Below are positions 24,895 to 33,236 of a stretch of 38,852 nucleotides of DNA, in pieces. A program made the translations under genes and the position numbers. Numbering within the stretch: the stretch's first letter is position 1; every line of letters begins with the position of its first letter. The notes under the pieces were generated by a model that was not told the origin of the DNA, did not search any database, and saw only the letters and a program-made list of their open reading frames with translations. Source of the stretch: Caproiciproducens sp. MSJ-32 (GTDB lineage Bacteria; Bacillota; Clostridia; Clostridiales; Clostridiaceae); NCBI RefSeq assembly GCF_018918055.1, contig NZ_JAHLPS010000128.1, forward strand, positions 1 through 38,852. Direction: 5' to 3'.

Positions 24895-26034
24895 ATGCAC
24901 GTAATGTTTGTACCTTCCTGGTATCATAATAAAAGAAATCCAGTGCATGGAAGTTTTTTTAAGGAACAAGCACAAGCCCTTCAAGAAGCAGGAGTTAAGA
25001 TTACTGTTGCATATAATGAAATATGGCCTTTAACTTTGTTGGGGAGAGTAAAAGAAAGAGTTGGATTAAGTTATAAAATAGAAGATAATTTAAAGACTTA
25101 TAGATATAAAAATTTTAATTATCTTCCTAAGAATTCAAAAATGTTTTCTATTTTTAATAAACGATTAGAAAAATTGTATAAGGAAATTACTAAAAATGAA
25201 GGTAAAGTAGATATTATACATTGTCAGTCTTCCTTTTGGGCTGGCATAAGCTGCCTTTATATTGCCCAAAAATATAATATTCCTTTAATAATAACAGAAC
25301 ATTCTTCTCTGAAAAGAGCTGTTTACATTAAAAATAGTTATATACCCTTGGTTAAAAAATCTTATTTAGGAGCAGATGTATTAATTGCTGTAGGAAATGG
25401 ATTAAAGAATGAATTATACGAATTAACTGGACGAAAGGATATAAGAGTAATAAATAATTTGCTGCCAACTGAAAATTTTTATATTAATGAATATAAAAAC
25501 GAAGATTTCACTTTTTTTTCACTTGCCTTTTTAGAGGGAGAAAAGGGAATGGATGTATTAATAAAAGCTTTTGCTAAGTACTTCAATAATAAAAACGCTA
25601 AGCTTATTATTGGAGGAGATGGTAGTCAAAAACAAGAATTAATTAAGTTATGTAAAAATTTAAATTTAGAAGGGCAAGTAAAATTTTTAGGAGCATTAAA
25701 TAGAGAAGAGGTAGCTTATCATATGAGTAAATGTGATGCTTTTGTTTTAGCTTCTAAACATGAAACTTTTGGAGTAGTATATATTGAAGCCCTTGCTTCA
25801 GGAAAACCTATTATTGGTACTTATAATGGAGGGGCTGAGGATATTATAAATGAGAATAATGGCTTGTTAGTTGAAGTGGATAATGTCGATGCTTTAGGAA
25901 AGGCAATGGTTAAAATAAAAGAAAATATTGCTATTTATAATAGTGAAGAAATTAGAAAAGAATGTATTGAAAAATATTCTAAAGAAGCTGTAACTAGAAA
26001 GATAATAAATGTTTATAATTCTTTGTTACAGTAG
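24895..26034 (+). CDS. Glycosyltransferase family 4 protein
   Basis: A 379-residue retaining GT4 enzyme with GT-B fold. The N-terminal half has MHVMFVPSWYHNKRNPVHGSFF, typical of the family, and IIHCQSSFWAGISCLYIA; the C-terminal half has AKLIIGGDGSQKQELIKL and the E-x7-E donor motif in HETFGVVYIEALASGKPII. These enzymes use nucleotide sugars to extend polysaccharides or glycolipids at the inner face of the membrane. The ribosome site (GAAGGGGGA) lies inside the end of the preceding gene. The cyclodeaminase-family gene follows 11 nt later, so they probably share a transcript although their functions look unrelated. Confidence 0.92.
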   Translation: MHVMFVPSWYHNKRNPVHGSFFKEQAQALQEAGVKITVAYNEIWPLTLLGRVKERVGLSYKIEDNLKTYRYKNFNYLPKNSKMFSIFNKRLEKLYKEITKNEGKVDIIHCQSSFWAGISCLYIAQKYNIPLIITEHSSLKRAVYIKNSYIPLVKKSYLGADVLIAVGNGLKNELYELTGRKDIRVINNLLPTENFYINEYKNEDFTFFSLAFLEGEKGMDVLIKAFAKYFNNKNAKLIIGGDGSQKQELIKLCKNLNLEGQVKFLGALNREEVAYHMSKCDAFVLASKHETFGVVYIEALASGKPIIGTYNGGAEDIINENNGLLVEVDNVDALGKAMVKIKENIAIYNSEEIRKECIEKYSKEAVTRKIINVYNSLLQ

Positions 26035-26045
26035 AAAGGAGTCAT

Positions 26046-26702
26046 ATGTTATTTAAAGATTATACTTTAGAAAAGTTTATACAGGAACTATCTTCAAAGG
26101 CACCTTCACCAGGAGGTGGGAGTACAGCAGCATTGGTAGGGGCATTAGCAGCTTCTTTAAATGCAATGGTTTATTCTTTAACTATTGGGAAAAAGGCTTT
26201 TAATAATTTAGAAGAACAGCATAAAGAAAATATGCTTAAATTTAATGAGGAAGCCTTAGTTTTTATTGCTAGTTTAATGAATTTTATGGAAAAAGATAGA
26301 GAAGATTTTTTAGAATTGATGAATAGTTATAAACTTCCTAAAGAAACTGAAAATGAAATAATAGAAAGAAAAAAGATTATTAAAGAAAATACTTTGAAAG
26401 CAATGAAAACTCCTTTAAATTTGGCAAGAGAATGTATAAAACTTTATAAAAATATTTCTTTTGCAGTTAGTTATGGAAACAAGAATTTAAGCTCTGATGC
26501 TGGGGTTGCAGCTGTATTATTACATGCAGCAATAGAAAGTGCCATAATAAATGTTAAGGTGAATTTAAATTTATTAAGGAATGATTTATGTAAAGAAGAA
26601 GTTAATTCAATATTAGAAGAATGCAATAAGTTATTAAGGGAATCTTCAACTAACAAAATTAATTTGTTAAAAGAAGTTGAGAATATAATTTATCCAGAAT
26701 AA
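26046..26702 (+). CDS. Cyclodeaminase/cyclohydrolase family protein (FTCD_C)
   Basis: A 218-residue all-helical protein of the formiminotransferase-cyclodeaminase C-terminal family. The signature APSPGGGSTAALVGALAASL (19 onwards) forms the folate-binding helix start. Stand-alone members in clostridia are methenyl-tetrahydrofolate cyclohydrolases or formimino-THF cyclodeaminases. The partner formiminotransferase is not next to it, so one-carbon metabolism is likely but the exact reaction is open. GAAAGGAG precedes the ATG. Its stop codon lies in the 5' arm of the shared terminator with pdaA. Confidence 0.88.
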   Translation: MLFKDYTLEKFIQELSSKAPSPGGGSTAALVGALAASLNAMVYSLTIGKKAFNNLEEQHKENMLKFNEEALVFIASLMNFMEKDREDFLELMNSYKLPKETENEIIERKKIIKENTLKAMKTPLNLARECIKLYKNISFAVSYGNKNLSSDAGVAAVLLHAAIESAIINVKVNLNLLRNDLCKEEVNSILEECNKLLRESSTNKINLLKEVENIIYPE

Positions 26703-26732
26703 AAATAGCCTAGCTGGCTATTTTTATTCTGG
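26694..26732. terminator. Bidirectional terminator within both convergent gene ends
   Basis: A perfect 17-bp inverted repeat (26694-26710 and 26716-26732), loop TAGCT. Each arm encodes the last residues Pro-Glu plus stop of one gene: the cyclodeaminase-family gene on + and pdaA on -. A/T runs near the loop-distal half suit both directions. Confidence 0.9.
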
Positions 26733-27506
26733 TAAATCCTTTAGGGACTTAAATTCATATCCTTGTTTTTTTAGTTCTCTAATAACTGTTTTTAATATTT
26801 TTGTATTTGTATCAGAAACAGAATGTAATAATATTATTGCTCCAGGATGAACTCCAGCTAATATTTTTTTTATTGCATAGTCTTCTTTTGGTTGATTATC
26901 TACTAACCAATCTTTATAAGCAAAACTCCAAAAGATAGTTTTATATCCTAAAGCTTGTGTTTTTTTCAAAGAATTTTTTGAATACTTCCCCATTGGAGGT
27001 CTAAAAAATTTTGGCATATCTTGACCTGTGAGGGTCTTGAATTCTTCCTCTACCTCAGTAAATTCCTTATTAAATTTTTCATTGTCTAATATTGAAGGCA
27101 TAGAAGGATGATGGGACGAATGATTACATACAAGATGGCCTTCATCCACCATTCGTTTAACAATATCTTTTTCACTTTTTATATAAGGTTTAACCACAAA
27201 AAATGCAGCTGGAACCTTTTCTTCTTTTAATACATCTAATATCTTATGAGTGTTTCCATTTTCATAGCCTTGATCAAAAGTTAAGTATAGAACCTTTGAG
27301 TTTGTATCACCAACATAATAAGCATCATATTCATTTAAAAAGTCAGCTGACTCTTTTGGAGCTTCTGGAGTTTTACCGCTTTCTCTATTAACAAAATACC
27401 AGTTAAGTTCAGTATCTTCAGAGATTAAAGTTAAAGCATAACTAATATTAGAGAATAATAAAAGAAATATTGTAGGGATTATCAATAAATGGAATCCTTT
27501 TTTCAT
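26724..27506 (-). CDS. pdaA: PdaA-type delta-lactam-forming polysaccharide deacetylase
   Basis: A 260-residue secreted NodB-family deacetylase. It removes the N-acetyl group from muramic acid, leading to muramic-delta-lactam in spore cortex, a mark needed for germination. A signal peptide covers about 1-24 (hydrophobic LLIIPTIFLLLFSNISYA). The NodB motifs are TFDQGYENG (Asp78), HSSHH (His129, His133), FRPPMG, YKTIFWSF and LLHSV. The second Asp of the usual TFDDGY is Gln here; PdaA proteins typically deviate at this place, which supports the subfamily call. Start ATG 27506 has AAAGGTGG upstream. A sigma-G promoter is expected, but I could not place one confidently. It is convergent with the preceding gene and divergent from ychF. 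Confidence 0.92.
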   Translation of the reverse strand: MKKGFHLLIIPTIFLLLFSNISYALTLISEDTELNWYFVNRESGKTPEAPKESADFLNEYDAYYVGDTNSKVLYLTFDQGYENGNTHKILDVLKEEKVPAAFFVVKPYIKSEKDIVKRMVDEGHLVCNHSSHHPSMPSILDNEKFNKEFTEVEEEFKTLTGQDMPKFFRPPMGKYSKNSLKKTQALGYKTIFWSFAYKDWLVDNQPKEDYAIKKILAGVHPGAIILLHSVSDTNTKILKTVIRELKKQGYEFKSLKDLPE

Positions 27507-27613
27507 TTTTTCACCACCTTTAGTTTTTAATTTTATTCTTTGCAGAAGGATAAATTTTAGCCATAGAAATTTATGTATAAATTTTAGAATTAGTTAACAT
27601 AAATTCTAATAGG

Positions 27614-27642
27614 TTGAAATAATTAATCTAGTAGAGTATAAT
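27614..27642 (+). promoter_or_regulatory. Sigma-A promoter for ychF
   Basis: TTGAAA (27614-27619), exactly 17 bp, TATAAT (27637-27642), 38 nt before the start codon, in the gap divergent from pdaA. Confidence 0.85.
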
Positions 27643-27680
27643 TTTAAAGATGATTTAAGTTGAGAAAGGAATGTACATAG

Positions 27681-28778
27681 ATGAATTTAGGAATTGTTGG
27701 TTTACCGAATGTTGGTAAAAGTACTTTGTTTAATGCAATAACTAAAGCTGGAGCAGAATCTGCAAATTATCCATTCTGTACAATTGAGCCTAATGTTGGA
27801 GTAGTAAGCGTTCCAGATAAGAGATTAGATGTTTTAGAAAAAATGTATAATGCAAAAAGAAAAGTTTATACCGCAGTAGAGTTTTATGATATAGCAGGGC
27901 TGGTAAAAGGAGCTTCAAAAGGTGAAGGTCTTGGAAACAAGTTTTTATCACATATTAGAGAAGTTAATGCAATAGTTCATGTTGTTAGATGTTTCGATGA
28001 TGGGAACGTTGTTCATGTAGAAGGCTCAGTAGATCCTATAAGAGACATAGAAACAATAAATTTAGAACTTATTTTTGCTGATCTTGAAGTCTTGGAAAGA
28101 AGAATGGAAAGAACTATAAAGCTTGTAAGATCAGGAGATAAGGCTGCAAAAGCAGAATATGCTTTAATGGAAAGAGTTAAAGAACATTTAGAAAAAAATC
28201 TTCCTATAAGAACTCTTGAAGTAACAGAAGAGGAAGAAGAAATAATTAAGGGCTTATTTATGATAACATCAAAGCCTGTTCTTTATGCTTGTAATATATC
28301 AGAAGAAGATATGATGGCCGGTAATTTAGAAAACGACTATGTAAAAGCTGTTATGGATTATGCAAAATCTGAAGGTTCAGAAACAGTAGTAGTGTGTGCT
28401 AAATTAGAAGAAGAATTATCAGGTCTTGAAGATGAAGAGAAATCAGAAATGTTAAAAGAATATGGATTAGAAGAATCTGGACTTGATGTATTAATTAGAA
28501 AGAGTTATAAGCTTTTAGGTCTTATAAGCTTTTTAACAGCGGGTGTTCAGGAAGTTAGAGCTTGGACAATAAAAGAAGGAACTAAGGCACCACAAGCTGC
28601 AGGAAAAATACATTCAGATATTGAAAGAGGATTTATTAGAGCTGAAGTAGTAGCTTATGATGATTTAGTAGAATGTGGATCAGAAGCTAATGCTAAAGAA
28701 AAAGGCCTTTATAGATTAGAGGGTAAAGATTATGTAATGAAAGATGGAGACGTGGTTCATTTTAGATTTAATGTTTAA
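27681..28778 (+). CDS. ychF: Redox-regulated ATPase YchF (Obg-like)
   Basis: A 365-residue P-loop protein of the Obg-related family that prefers ATP over GTP. The P-loop GLPNVGKST is at residues 7-15, VEFYDIAGLVKGASKGEGLG is switch II (the G3 region), and the C-terminal TGS-like domain contains VRAWTIKEGTKAPQAAGKIHSDIERGFIRAEV. A coiled-coil insert lies in the middle (about 130-190). It binds the ribosome or 50S subunit and influences stress responses. Length is normal. AAAGGAATG precedes the ATG. It is a monocistronic unit between a consensus promoter and a terminator. Confidence 0.97.
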   Translation: MNLGIVGLPNVGKSTLFNAITKAGAESANYPFCTIEPNVGVVSVPDKRLDVLEKMYNAKRKVYTAVEFYDIAGLVKGASKGEGLGNKFLSHIREVNAIVHVVRCFDDGNVVHVEGSVDPIRDIETINLELIFADLEVLERRMERTIKLVRSGDKAAKAEYALMERVKEHLEKNLPIRTLEVTEEEEEIIKGLFMITSKPVLYACNISEEDMMAGNLENDYVKAVMDYAKSEGSETVVVCAKLEEELSGLEDEEKSEMLKEYGLEESGLDVLIRKSYKLLGLISFLTAGVQEVRAWTIKEGTKAPQAAGKIHSDIERGFIRAEVVAYDDLVECGSEANAKEKGLYRLEGKDYVMKDGDVVHFRFNV

Positions 28779-28794
28779 TTATTGAAAATTAATT

Positions 28795-28822
28795 GGACTG
28801 TTTAGGCAGTCCTTATTTTTTT
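28795..28822 (+). terminator. Terminator after ychF
   Basis: GGACTG (28795-28800), loop TTTAGG, CAGTCC (28807-28812), then a T-rich run to 28822. Confidence 0.88.
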
Positions 28823-28825
28823 AAG

Positions 28826-28883
28826 AAAATAGATATATGTAATTTTATGAAAAAACTTCATTAAATTTACATATATCTATTTT
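28826..28883. repeat. 17-bp inverted repeat between ychF and mraZ
   Basis: Positions 28826-28842 and 28867-28883 are perfectly complementary over 17 bp, separated by 24 nt and ending in TTTT. It follows a complete ychF terminator, so it may be a backup terminator or a protein-binding site upstream of the mraZ promoter. Confidence 0.65.
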
Positions 28884-28931
28884 TAATGTTTAAAAAAATT
28901 AAAATATTTATTTTCTTTATTTAAATATTAC

Positions 28932-28960
28932 TTGAAGAAATGGTGGAAGTTATATAAAAT
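28932..28960 (+). promoter_or_regulatory. Promoter of the division and wall (dcw) cluster
   Basis: TTGAAG (28932-28937), 17 bp, TAAAAT (28955-28960). Transcription should begin around 28967, directly at the MraZ boxes. Confidence 0.65.
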
Positions 28961-28968
28961 AATAGTAT

Positions 28969-28998
28969 AAAGTGGTTAAAAGTGGTTGAAAGTGGAGT
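28969..28998 (+). promoter_or_regulatory. Three MraZ boxes (operator)
   Basis: Three direct repeats AAAGTGGTTA, AAAGTGGTTG and AAAGTGGAGT, each exactly 10 bp, back to back. MraZ binds direct TGG-containing repeats with 10-bp period ahead of its own gene. The position just after the predicted transcription start fits autorepression of the operon. Confidence 0.88.
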
Positions 28999-29021
28999 AA
29001 AAATTAAAAGGGTAGATTAAA

Positions 29022-29450
29022 ATGTTTATCGGTGAATATCAACATGGTCTTGATTCTAAAAATAGAATGATTGTACCTGCTAAGTTAAGAGAAGGACTAG
29101 GCAGTAAATTTGTTATTACAAAAGGATTAGATGGATGTCTTTATGCCTACCCTATGGATGAATGGAAAGCTCTTGAGGAAAAATTAAAATCATTGCCACT
29201 GACCAATAAAGATGCAAGAGCCTTTGTAAGATTTTTCTTTTCTGGAGCTTGTGAAATTGAATTAGACAAGCAAGGAAGAGGATTAATACCACAAAATTTA
29301 AAGGAATATGCAAAGATAGAAAAGGAAATAGTAAGTATTGGAGTATTAACTAGAGTAGAAATTTGGAGCAAGGAAAAGTGGGAAGAATATAATGAATCAG
29401 ATATTGATTTTGATTCTATCGCAGAAAAAATGAGTGATTTAGGAATATAA
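29022..29450 (+). CDS. mraZ: Transcriptional regulator MraZ
   Basis: A 142-residue DNA-binding protein made of two AbrB-like beta-hairpin domains. The N-terminal part reads [24 protein letters not shown], and the second copy has [20 protein letters not shown]. It assembles into a ring (dodecamer in known structures) that binds the 10-bp direct repeats at 28969-28998 and controls the dcw operon. Length is normal. AAAAGGGTAG precedes the ATG. It heads the cluster, with rsmH 11 nt downstream; the ribosome site of rsmH overlaps the mraZ stop. Confidence 0.97.
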   Translation: MFIGEYQHGLDSKNRMIVPAKLREGLGSKFVITKGLDGCLYAYPMDEWKALEEKLKSLPLTNKDARAFVRFFFSGACEIELDKQGRGLIPQNLKEYAKIEKEIVSIGVLTRVEIWSKEKWEEYNESDIDFDSIAEKMSDLGI

Positions 29451-29461
29451 GGAGAAAAGTT

Positions 29462-30394
29462 ATGGAATTTAAACATGTTTCTGTACTGTTAAATGAATGT
29501 ATAGAGGGATTAAATATTAAAGAAAATGGAATATATGTAGATGGAACCTTAGGTGGTGCAGGGCATTCTTTTGAAATTCTAAAACGTTTATCTGACAAAG
29601 GCTTGTTGATTGGAATTGATCAAGATGAAGATGCACTAAAGGCAGCAAAAAAGAGATTACAGAATTTTGGGAATGTAAAGTATGTACATAACAATTTTTA
29701 TAATATAGATTCTATTTTAGATGAGTTGGATATAGAAAAAATTGATGGTATGTTAATGGATCTGGGAGTTTCTTCTTATCAATTAGATGAAGCAGAAAGA
29801 GGCTTTAGTTATATGAAGGATGCTCCTTTAGATATGAGAATGAATAGAAAGAATTCTTTTTCGGCTTATGAAGTTGTAAATGATTATGAGGAAGAGGATC
29901 TTTACAGGATAATAAGGGATTATGGAGAAGAAAAATTCGCAAAAAGAATTGCTAAATTTATTGTAGAAAAAAGAAAAGAGAAAGAGATAGAAACTACTTT
30001 TGAATTAGTAGAAATAATAAAAGCAGCAATACCAGCTAAAGCAAGAAGGGAAGGACCTCATCCTGCAAAAAGAACTTTTCAGGCAATTAGAATTGAAGTA
30101 AATAGTGAATTATCAATATTAAATAAAGCTATTGAAGATGGAGTAAATCGATTAAATAAAGGTGGCAGAATGGCTATTATAACCTTCCATTCTTTAGAAG
30201 ACAGGATAGTAAAAAATAAGTTTAAAGAGTTAGCAATTTCTTGTACATGTCCTAAGGAATTTCCTGTATGCGTGTGTGGAGGAAAGGCTAAAGTGAAAAT
30301 TATTACTAGAAAAGCAATAGAACCATCAAAAGTGGAAGTAGAAGAAAATCCAAGAAGTAGAAGTGCGAAACTAAGAATTGTAGAGAAGATATAA
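29462..30394 (+). CDS. rsmH: 16S rRNA (cytosine-1402 N4) methyltransferase RsmH
   Basis: A 310-residue S-adenosylmethionine-dependent enzyme (old name MraW). It opens with [15 protein letters not shown] and the SAM motif [12 protein letters not shown], followed by [53 protein letters not shown] and [13 protein letters not shown]. It modifies C1402 in the ribosomal decoding centre. It is full length, in its standard place between mraZ and ftsL, with AAGGAGAAAAG at the mraZ stop as ribosome site. Confidence 0.97.
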   Translation: MEFKHVSVLLNECIEGLNIKENGIYVDGTLGGAGHSFEILKRLSDKGLLIGIDQDEDALKAAKKRLQNFGNVKYVHNNFYNIDSILDELDIEKIDGMLMDLGVSSYQLDEAERGFSYMKDAPLDMRMNRKNSFSAYEVVNDYEEEDLYRIIRDYGEEKFAKRIAKFIVEKRKEKEIETTFELVEIIKAAIPAKARREGPHPAKRTFQAIRIEVNSELSILNKAIEDGVNRLNKGGRMAIITFHSLEDRIVKNKFKELAISCTCPKEFPVCVCGGKAKVKIITRKAIEPSKVEVEENPRSRSAKLRIVEKI

Positions 30395-30427
30395 AAAGTT
30401 AAGTTAAATGGTTGGGGGAGTAATAAA

Positions 30428-30865
30428 ATGGTTAATAATGAATATGATTATATAAGAGGAAATACAGCTGTTAAACCTAAGAGAAAAGATAATGTTATAG
30501 AAAGACAAAGGGAAAGACGAAACTTAGAAGAAAGAAGAAGGGAAAGACAAAGGAAGGAAGCTCGTCAAAATAAATCTATTGTAATGAATATATTACATGT
30601 GGCCACTGTAATATTAATTTTGGGTGTAATTAATATTGCTTTGGATGGAAGAGTATACAAAACACAAAAAGCCCTAACTGATCTAAGAAATGAAATTAAA
30701 ATTGCTAAAGCAGAGGGAGAAGCTCTAAGAGTAAATTTACTAAAGAATTCTTCGATAGAAGAAATCAAGGAATATGCTCATGCAATAGGTATGAAAACTC
30801 CAGGAAAAAATGATACAGTAGTAATAACTATAAAAAAGAATTTTTTTGAAAACATACAGGAATAG
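30428..30865 (+). CDS. ftsL: FtsL-like cell-division protein
   Basis: A 145-residue bitopic membrane protein. The cytoplasmic tail (about 1-54) is highly charged, with repeated RERR-type runs. One membrane span covers about 55-72 (IVMNILHVATVILILGVINIAL). The outer part is a short coiled coil (TQKALTDLRNEIKIAKAEGEAL) ending in the IKEYAHAIGMKTPG pattern typical of FtsL/septum formation initiator proteins. It links the divisome to the septal synthase. Sequence conservation is low, so the name rests on topology and on its place between rsmH and the penicillin-binding protein gene. TGGGGGAG precedes the ATG. Confidence 0.85.
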   Translation: MVNNEYDYIRGNTAVKPKRKDNVIERQRERRNLEERRRERQRKEARQNKSIVMNILHVATVILILGVINIALDGRVYKTQKALTDLRNEIKIAKAEGEALRVNLLKNSSIEEIKEYAHAIGMKTPGKNDTVVITIKKNFFENIQE

Positions 30866-30944
30866 AAGGATGAAAAATAGTAAACTTGCCGATAAAGAAT
30901 ACTTAGTATTCTGCATGTTTTATTAATTACATGGAGGCATAGTT

Positions 30945-33140
30945 GTGAATAAAAGAAATTTTAGAGACAAAGCGCTAATGAAAAAGAGAATATCATTAGC
31001 GCTTGCCATATTAATGTGTATTTTTATTCTTTTGATAATTAGACTATCCTATATTATGATTGTTAAGAGGGAAGAATATTCAGCTAAAGCTGAAGAGCAG
31101 TGGACTAGTGAAGTAAAAATAGATGCTAGAAGAGGGAAAATATTAGATCGAAATGGAGTAGAACTAGCAGTTTCAGCTGATGTTTACAGAGTGGATTTTG
31201 ATTTGAATTCTATTAGAGCATATTTAAAAAAGGAAAATGTGACAAAAGAAGAAATTGCACCTAAAATTGCAGAGGCATTAGATATGTCTGCAGAAACTAT
31301 ATTAGATAAGTTAAATACAAAGCTTCCTAGTGGTGCAGATGCAGGAGCGGCTAAAGTTGTTAGAAGAATAGAAAAAGAAGCTGCTGATAAAGTAAGAGCT
31401 TTAAACATACCTGGGGTAATTGTTTCCCCTGACACAAAAAGATATTATCCTAATGGTAATTTTTTATCTCACGTATTAGGAAGTACTAATATTGATGGGC
31501 AAGGTTTAACAGGAATTGAGCTTCAATATAATGAATATTTATCAGGTACGCCGGGACTCAGAATTACTGAACTTGATAAATACAATGATGAATTACCCTA
31601 TACCATTTCTAAATTTACTACACCAGTAAATGGGAAAGATGTTACTTTAACTATAGATGCTAATATACAGGCATTTGCAGAAAAAATTGCTGAAAAAGGA
31701 TATATAGATAATCAAGCAAAGCAAGTTTCTGTTTTAGTTATGGATCCAAATAATGGAGAAATACTAGCTTTAGCTAATAAACCAGATTTTGATCCTAATG
31801 CTCCTTTTGAAGGAGCAGAAAATTATCCTGGTTCAAATACCTCAGAAAAAGTACAAAAAATGTGGAGAAACCGTCTGGTAAATGATACTTTTGAGCCAGG
31901 ATCAATTTTTAAGGTTGTTACAATGGCAGCAGCTTTAGAAGAGGAACTTGTAAAAGAAGAAGATACTTTTGTATGTAATGGTAGTTTAAGAGTAGGTCCA
32001 CATACGATAAAATGTTGGAGAAGGGGTGGACATGGAACTCAAATTTTACCAGAAATCCTTCAAAACTCATGTAATGTAGGGTTTATGGAATTAGGAAAGA
32101 AAATAGGGAAAGAAAAATTAAATGAATATATAAAAAAGTTAGGTTTTGGAGAAGTTAGTGGAATAGATTTACCTGGAGAAGCGAAAGGAATTGTTAAAAA
32201 GACTTCAGATATGACTGATGCAGATTTAGCAACAATATCCTTTGGGCAAACAAATACAGTAAATCCAGTTCAATATATGGCAGCATTTAATAGCATAGTA
32301 AATGGAGGAAAACTTATTCAACCTCATATTATGAAAGAAATAAGTCATGCAGATGAAAATGGAAATCTTGTAGTAGATCAAGTATTTGAATCAAGAGTTT
32401 CAAAGGTATTAAGCGAAGAAAAAACTGCAATTCTTAGGGATTACTTAGAAAGAACGGTTGCTTATGGAGGCGTAAGTAAGGTTTATGTAGAGGGTTATCA
32501 TATAGGTGGAAAGACAGGGACTGCTCAAAAAATCAATCCTAATGGAAGAGGATATGAATCGGGAAAATATATATCATCGGTTGCAGCTTTTGCTCCAGTA
32601 GATAATCCTAAAATATCAGTATTTATTTCTATTGATGAACCAGGAACAGGAGTATATTATGCAGGACAGATTGCAGCACCTTTAGCACATGAATTATTTA
32701 TTGATATATTTAATTATATGAATTCTGAAATATCAAAAGATAATATCGACAGCATTGTTAAAGAAGTTGTTGTTCCTGAAATAAGGGGATTAGAAGTTTC
32801 TGAGGCAACAAAAATTTTAAAAGAATTAAATCTTAAGTATAAGATAGAGGGAGAAGGGGATATAATTACAGAAGTAAAGCCTTATCCGGGTTATATTGTA
32901 AAAGAAAATTCAACAATAAATATAGACATTGGTAATTTAGAGTCTTATAATAAAAATATCATTATGCCCGATTTAAGTGGATACTCTTTAGAATCTGCAA
33001 TTAAGTTATTAGATAACTTAGGATTAACATATAGCTATGAAGGTAGTGGTGCAGTAATTAAACAAAGTATACCAAAAGGAGAAATGATTAAAAAAGGAAC
33101 TAATGTAAAACTTATTTTAAATGATGAATATGGAGATTAG
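30945..33140 (+). CDS. spoVD: Class B penicillin-binding protein (SpoVD/FtsI) with two PASTA domains
   Basis: A 731-residue transpeptidase. An N-terminal membrane anchor (about 14-37) is followed by a dimerisation domain (RRGKILDRNGVELAVS) and the transpeptidase domain: EPGSIFK (Ser320, Lys323), SCN (Ser375-Asn377) and KTG (Lys523). Two PASTA segments follow, about 608-662 (VPEIRGLEVSEATKIL) and 673-728 (MPDLSGYSLESAIKLL). It crosslinks septal peptidoglycan with its SEDS partner. Two PASTA repeats resemble PBP2B, while Bacillus SpoVD has one. Clostridial genomes often call this locus SpoVD; a vegetative role is equally possible. GTG start at 30945 behind GGAGG. A hairpin follows before murE. 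Confidence 0.93.
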   Translation: MNKRNFRDKALMKKRISLALAILMCIFILLIIRLSYIMIVKREEYSAKAEEQWTSEVKIDARRGKILDRNGVELAVSADVYRVDFDLNSIRAYLKKENVTKEEIAPKIAEALDMSAETILDKLNTKLPSGADAGAAKVVRRIEKEAADKVRALNIPGVIVSPDTKRYYPNGNFLSHVLGSTNIDGQGLTGIELQYNEYLSGTPGLRITELDKYNDELPYTISKFTTPVNGKDVTLTIDANIQAFAEKIAEKGYIDNQAKQVSVLVMDPNNGEILALANKPDFDPNAPFEGAENYPGSNTSEKVQKMWRNRLVNDTFEPGSIFKVVTMAAALEEELVKEEDTFVCNGSLRVGPHTIKCWRRGGHGTQILPEILQNSCNVGFMELGKKIGKEKLNEYIKKLGFGEVSGIDLPGEAKGIVKKTSDMTDADLATISFGQTNTVNPVQYMAAFNSIVNGGKLIQPHIMKEISHADENGNLVVDQVFESRVSKVLSEEKTAILRDYLERTVAYGGVSKVYVEGYHIGGKTGTAQKINPNGRGYESGKYISSVAAFAPVDNPKISVFISIDEPGTGVYYAGQIAAPLAHELFIDIFNYMNSEISKDNIDSIVKEVVVPEIRGLEVSEATKILKELNLKYKIEGEGDIITEVKPYPGYIVKENSTINIDIGNLESYNKNIIMPDLSGYSLESAIKLLDNLGLTYSYEGSGAVIKQSIPKGEMIKKGTNVKLILNDEYGD

Positions 33141-33161
33141 TTTTAGAATATCCCTTTCTAC

Positions 33162-33194
33162 TAGCATGTGGGAAACTCACATGCTAAATTTTTA
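33162..33194 (+). terminator. Hairpin with T-run between spoVD and murE
   Basis: TAGCATGTG (33162-33170) and CACATGCTA (33178-33186) form a perfect 9-bp stem, loop GGAAACT, followed by AATTTTTA. It has terminator form but lies inside the dcw cluster, so it may attenuate expression of murE and later genes. Confidence 0.65.
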
Positions 33195-33236
33195 TCAATA
33201 ATAGGGACTTCAATTACAGTATAAGGAGATGATGTT

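Noticed and set aside
28969-28998. Three short direct repeats as a CRISPR-like or replication iteron array
   Set aside because: The units are contiguous 10-bp boxes with no spacers, directly ahead of mraZ; the MraZ operator explains them fully.
30896-30912. Small hairpin AGAATAC-TTA-GTATTCT between ftsL and spoVD
   Set aside because: Short AT-rich stem without a T-run; expected by chance at this base composition.
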